NCBI GenBank assembly: GCA_018350325.1
Contig: JAEVLN010000014.1
Span: 1,328,001 to 1,392,000, forward strand
Direction of reading: 5' to 3'
Length of the DNA stretch: 64,000 nucleotides
From: Globodera rostochiensis
Taxonomy: Eukaryota > Nematoda > Chromadorea > Rhabditida > Heteroderidae
Shown: positions 59,007-64,000 of the stretch, in pieces
How positions within the stretch are numbered: the stretch's first letter is position 1
Layout of the letters: every line of letters begins with the position of its first letter
Notes under the pieces: model-generated
Told to the model about the DNA's origin: nothing
What the model saw: the letters and a program-made list of their open reading frames with translations, nothing else
The model's database searches: none
Made by a program: the position numbers and the translations under genes

Positions 59007-59870
59007 TCATTCGATTGTTGCTGATTTCGTTTGTACCGCCTTCAGCGCCGCGACTGTTTCCTCTTTAATTCGAAGTCCGCGCACTTCGCCCCTCGCGTGA
59101 ATTTGGAGCACCCGCTCGAGCTCAGAACTGACGCCGATTGCACTACCAATGGCACTTTCCATCGTCACCTGAAGCTAAACAAAATATGCCATTAAACAAA
59201 TTTCCGACCTGAAATTTGCTGACGTTCAGCAACCAGTCAAGTCGTGGTTCATTGATGTTGCAGGAATCGATGGTTTCTGCAGGAGATGCAAAACTTTAAA
59301 GGTTAAACGCCCGAGGCAATCGTATCGTTTAACCTCGGACGACCCGCGCAAGCGTTTTAATGTTCAGGACGACCTCAACAACGGCTGGCCAAATCGTGCG
59401 CTACAAAATTAGAGAAATGAGCGAAACAATTTAATCGTCGATCCCAAAGTGGTGGTCGCTAATTGTTTCACTTCATAGTCGCGCAGCAATTCGCGCGCAT
59501 TTCGCGGACGGTCGCCGTCCATCGCATTGACCGAATCGACCGCCCGGCCCAATTTGCGCAACACCGCGCCGACTTGGCGTTGAATGGTCTCGCAGACGGC
59601 AGTCAACTGCTGCCGCTGCGCGTCCATTTCTGTCGCATTTTGCGTCGGAGGTATGGCAAAAATGCGCGAAAATTCCTCCTCCCCCTCGCCGCTGTTGCAA
59701 TTGTCGGCAGTCAAAACAGCGACTTCGTTTAAAGCTTCCATAATTTCTGCCTCTTCCAAATGTTCGTCGCCATCACTTTTGGTGGTTTGGGGAAGGGAAT
59801 ACGAAAGAGTGGTCGGATTCACTCGGCGAAGTCCTCTGCTGCTGCTGCGGCAGCAGGAGCTTTGAATCAT
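59007..59870 (-). CDS. Unknown small helical protein
   Basis: I do not recognise the family. Four exons join cleanly with GT-AG introns. ATG at 59870 starts MIQSSCCRSSSRGLRRVNPT, followed by an acidic helix (EEAEIMEALNEVAVL) and TQNATEMDAQRQQLTAVCET, QVGAVLRKLGRAVDSVNAMD. Then NARELLRDYE joins RTIWPAVVEVVLNIKTLARV, ETIDSCNINEPRLDWLLNVS, and ELERVLQIHARGEVRGLRIK, ending QTKSATIE with TGA at 59007. The total is roughly 240 residues, mostly amphipathic helix, without signal peptide or membrane segment. It may be a coiled-coil subunit of a complex. Phase-correct joins and codon-like composition make it a real gene. Confidence 0.6.
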
Positions 59871-60653
59871 TTGCTGAAAAGGGCGGCGGGCAAATGCCGT
59901 TTAGCGATTGGAATGTTTTTATTGGCGGCAAGTTCAAAAGACGAAGGAGAGGAGACTCGGTAATTATTATTATTCCAGCATTGTTTTTGAAGTAGAGAGA
60001 ATTCTCTTTTCCTGGGGAAATTTAGGGTTAGTGGGACCCAAAAATGTCCGAATTAGGTTTGGAGTCCAAATCAATAAAAACTGAGACCGCGATTCTTAAA
60101 GGGCCAAGTTAATGGGTGAGCCTCCTAAACTTGCAGGGCATAAGAAGCGGAATTGTTAACCCGTCGTTGGGCGAATGCCTTCACATAAACATGGGCTTCG
60201 CAGACTAATCGCTAACAAATCTCCTCTCCTTTCCGGATGTCCCCCCCCCCCATCACTCATCCGCCCCCCCCCCCCCCTAATGCCCATTCCATTCCAACGA
60301 CTGGTTCTTGTGGAATGAATGTCAAGTTTATGAACGGTTAATTTGCTAAAAACTAATCAGAAAACTGGGAATTGAACCAAAAAACAGTCGGTGGGTTAAA
60401 AGATCGCATTACGAATAAACAAGGAGATCGACAACTTCTGACTTTTTAATCTATGCGTTTATTCTACATAAATGAAAGCATTGGAATGTGTTGGGTGAAA
60501 TTATACAAGAAATTAAGGAGAAAAGAAGAAAGTCTATAATCGACTACACACAATGATTGATTGTTGCTTAATGATCAGACTTAGAATTAGGATGTAAAAA
60601 GATCAAGGAATAATGTATGTGTACCAAAAATAATTTCATATGAATGTGCCGTT
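59871..60653. other. Intergenic, no gene seen
   Basis: About 780 bp between the unknown helical gene and the SAMHD1-like gene, both on minus. C runs at 60241-60250 and 60265-60277. Should contain the promoter of the helical gene and the SAMHD1-like 3' UTR. Confidence 0.5.
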
Positions 60654-63078
60654 TCAGGGGTTGCAAATTTCATTTTCCTCCCTCAATTGCTTACGGGGAG
60701 GAGAGACAAATTGCCATTCGTCTTCCGTTGGTGATTTGAGACGCTTAAATTGAGAGTCATTATTGCCAAAAAAAGGGCCAATTAACGACGGTACTTTGGT
60801 GCCACCCATTCCCGAGCGGTGGAAATAGTCCGGATGGTTCTCGATGAGTTTTTGCAGCGCCCTTTCCGCAAATGCTTTCTTGCCAGTGTCTTTGTAATCT
60901 TCGTAATCGATGAAGAAGAAGGCGATCAACGTCCCCCCGGGCGTCGGACTCGATGTGTCCACCTGAAAAATGATCGAATTGGATTCGGTCGCCGATTGGC
61001 TCTAAAAGCTTTACAGATTTATCCGCTGATCCGTCCATTATTTCGTACGGATTTTTGTTTTCAAAGAGAAACAGCGCCTTCAGCGGAGAACGGTGAACGC
61101 CTTTTCCGTAGTCAAAGCTTTGGACCTGAAATAGGAGAGGGGAAACTCCTTCGTCCAAATAAGGCACTGACAAATGAGACCTTAACAATTATTTCCAAGT
61201 CGTCGGAGTATTTGGCCAAATCAAACGCAATTCTCTTCTGCATTTCGTCATAATCCATCCCGCACAGCACGTTCAAATGCATTTTCTTGACACATTTCGG
61301 CAATTTTCGCGAGTCAATTGCGTCGAGCACTTTCTTCGCATCGTCCAACCGCGGGTCGTCCAAATAGCGAATCTAAAAAAAACAAAACAAAAAAAAACAT
61401 TTAAATTTAATTCGAGTCAGAGATCACGACGATACAAATTGGGAGGCCAAACTGTCAATGAACTTTTTAACAATATTTTTACCAGGGCAATGATGTTGTT
61501 GTCGAGGCGGCAAAATGCCTGCGGGTCTTTGTGCGCTGAAATAACATTTATCTAAAAAAGGGTGGCTTTGCTCTACCGTTGGACATTTTGTATTTCTTTC
61601 CATCCTGTCCAGCAAATTCGAGGTAAGGATCGGCCGACACAAATGCCTTGACGTACCTGAAATTTCAACAGACTTTAAAATAGAAAAATGCCAAATTGGG
61701 ACTTGAACGAATGAATGGCTCACATGACATCCACTGCAATCGCCGTTTTGTGTCCATAAACACATTCGTGCATCAGTTTTCGGGATTCGAATACGCGGTC
61801 GTGTCTCTGAGGCAAAGGATTGATTCGGACCTTTCGTCATCCAAAAATCACAATTTTATAGGGATGGCAAATGCGTTTGAAGCCTTTGTTGTCCACCGTG
61901 ACACTCATAGACCCCACCATACGCTGCCATTCCGACTGAATTTGTTTGTTATTCTGAATTTATTTCAAAAATGCTCACCAAACTCAAACTGATCGACACA
62001 TTTGACAGTTTCGCGTCGCGAAGCAAATAATCGATCTTATCTAAAGAACAAAACGCCAAATTCGAATCCCCCAACGAAGGCTTATCCAATTGCGCACTCA
62101 CCAACATCGAATCCGGCTGTTGGCTCAGAAACAATTTGGTAAAGCACCGATTTTTCACGCGGACGTCCCTTTAGGGTCCATTGGGCATTGCTCAACTGAA
62201 CGATTGCTGTAAGTCTTACCATAACAATAAGTAAAAAACAATAATAATAAAATATTCATCAAGTTGAATTCCCCACCAAATCCTTCGGCGGTTGGATCAG
62301 CTCGTCGATAAATTCGTAGTCAGTCTCCTCCAAAAATTCGTCCAATTTCCCCTTCAAGAACCCGTCGTTCTTCGTCAACATAAACTTGAAGATTCTGCGC
62401 GACATTTCTTCGTGCTAAAATTGCCTTTTCTCCTCACTATTCGTCTCCTTTCATCACAATTTGACCTCAAAATCGGTGACGCCCATTTGCTTCAGAAATT
62501 TCGACCCGAACATATGCGAGAACGGACCGTGGCCTGAATTTGGTAAAACCAAAATGTCCGGGATCCAAAAAATGTCCGGTACCCACCGAGATCGTGAATG
62601 AGAGCGGCAATGCAAACACAAAGTTGGTCATTTGGCGTAATGCACAAGTCTGGTTGAATTGCCGCAAGGTGTGTAACCATTTGACGTGCGAGATGGTAGA
62701 CGCTGAACAGCAAACAGCACAAATTTAGACAGAATAACCAACTGACCCCAAAGAATGCGAAAATCGGCTATGGTCAGCTGACGGGTAGACCCAGCTGCTA
62801 CTCCCTTAAAAGGTAATGATGACAAAAGAATGGTCAGGGATAAATCATTGGAAAATGTGCCAAAACCAACTCACCAAGCTGTGAAACACGTCGAAGACGC
62901 TGAAATTCCGGAGTATCGATGATCAGATTGATTGGGTAGAAGATATCGACGGTGCCGTAAACTAAGTCGCTGATTTGGAACTAAAAATTATGAATATTTT
63001 GCACAGATTCGTCCACCAATTAATTACCTGCTGGTCCATCGGACATGACCAGCACACCCATTGACGTTTGAAGCCCAT
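60654..63078 (-). CDS. SAMHD1: HD-domain dNTP triphosphohydrolase, SAMHD1-like
   Basis: Hydrolyses dNTPs to nucleosides and triphosphate. ATG at 63078 reads MGFKRQWVCWSCPMDQQ, joined to FQISDLVYGTVDIFYPINLI and IDTPEFQRLRRVSQL, the conserved entry to the HD domain. Then SSWVYPSADHSRFSHSLG carries the first metal-binding His (H..RF.HS.G). LIHDLG-HGPFSHMFGSKF carries the HD pair and the second His, split by an intron. Later blocks are EFIDELIQPP, NLAFCSLDKIDYLLRDAK with the last metal Asp and the KxDYxxRD signature, RYVKAFVSADPYLEFAGQDG, LPKCVKKMHLN, and a C-terminal part VDTSSPTPGGTLIAFFFID ending EENEICNP. No N-terminal SAM domain is present. About 12 exons. The four metal ligands are intact, so it should be active. 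Confidence 0.92.
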
Positions 63079-64000
63079 TTTATTGAATTTAACCTGAACA
63101 AATATATAAAATTTATGAAAAGGTGTATTCGTGTTGCTTGCTTCAAAAATGCATTAAAAGACAAAAGAAAAGCGAACGCATGATCGTTTGTACATTTTAA
63201 ACGTTTTGCGACATAAAACAATTTTTGAAAAAAAAAAAATTTTTTTGAACAAATGTTTGAATTCGAGTCCGTCCGGCCCCATTTTTACTGTGGAAAGGTG
63301 TGCAATGTGCGTAATGAAAGCGAGCGAGGGAAAGGCTTCGGGAAAAACACGAATTGAATTTTGGCATTAGTCATCCATTAGCTTTATTTACTTTTTTTAA
63401 TCCACGACCACCAACCCAGAGTCGCTTGATTTTCTTGCAGAAAGAAGAGTAAAGGTGCTGGGGTCCAGCTTAGCTGAATCAGCTGAGTTGATGATAGGGA
63501 AGGGGAGGAGGGATGGCGAATTCGGTTGACGTGTGGAGAAGCATGAGGGAGTCACAGATGATCGTTCCGTCCCGTGGCCACTGGCCAGAACACAACTGCC
63601 TCACATTTGTTGGGGAGAACGGAAAGTGAACAGAGAATGGGCGGGGACACAATGATCGATTGGATATTTCCTTTTTGCGTCTCACAGAGCTCAACAAAGG
63701 TTCGGACAATGAGAGGAGCGTCTCGTTTAAAGTGGACCAACCTCTCTCTCTATTACCAAGCAAATCTTTCTTTTAATTTCATACGAAGCCCCCCCCCCCC
63801 CAAAAAACAAATTTTTTTGGCGGTACGTATCAAAGAAATTATAAAATATAAATCAAATTGACATAAAATTTGTTTGTTTATTGTGTTTAATTTTTGGATT
63901 TTATCTCGGGAATATTTGCAGCGAGCCATTTTCGTGCAGAATTACACGATAAGGGAAGGGAAGAATTTTGATGATGAATCGAAATTGGGACAGATGGATG
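63079..64000. other. Intergenic, window end
   Basis: Upstream of the SAMHD1-like start. AT-rich with a C run at 63789-63800. No supported gene; short frames near 63480-63860 lack family resemblance. Confidence 0.5.

Overview
The window looks like nuclear DNA of a nematode, most likely a tylenchid of the plant-parasitic cyst-nematode kind. Genes are split into many small exons by introns of about 45-60 bp with nematode-type TTTCAG acceptors. Several genes belong to families best known from nematodes: a ShKT-domain haem peroxidase, an extracellular LRR membrane protein of the LET-4/EGG-6 kind, and homologues of wwp-1, unc-11 and ztf-11. Three introns must use a GC donor, which is known to be unusually common in cyst nematodes. 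The species call is inference. All exon joins were made by eye from splice signals and family similarity.

Layout. 0.7-8.7 kb, minus strand: PFK-2/FBPase-2, NAC alpha, and a C2-WW-HECT ubiquitin ligase. 9.7-13.7 kb, plus: a Sac2-type phosphoinositide phosphatase and sepiapterin reductase. 14.9-19.9 kb, minus: a MAP7/ensconsin-like protein and RIO kinase 1, with a small ORF between them. 20.3-28.3 kb, plus: ORC4, divergent from RIOK1, and a large eLRR transmembrane protein. 28.9-35.2 kb, minus: a MYT1-family zinc-finger factor whose introns are packed with poly-G/poly-C. 35.2-41.4 kb: low-complexity DNA with no recognisable gene. 41.4-51.0 kb, minus: AP180/UNC-11 with an intron-containing tRNA-Ile(UAU) inside its span, then the ShKT peroxidase. 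53.3-57.1 kb, plus: a methyltransferase and methionyl-tRNA synthetase, almost touching. 57.3-63.1 kb, minus: a BTB-domain ORF with an early stop, an unknown small protein, and a SAMHD1-type dNTPase.

Most genes are housekeeping functions (glycolytic control, translation, replication, dNTP control, endocytosis, pterin synthesis) and they do not form one pathway. The unusual material is in gene structure. There are stop-free, 3n-length introns that hide inside open frames, some carrying minisatellites with splice sites in each repeat. The synthetase has no initiator of its own directly behind the methyltransferase. Repeats copy a splice donor or the end of a coding region. No virus, CRISPR array, rRNA or intact transposon was seen.
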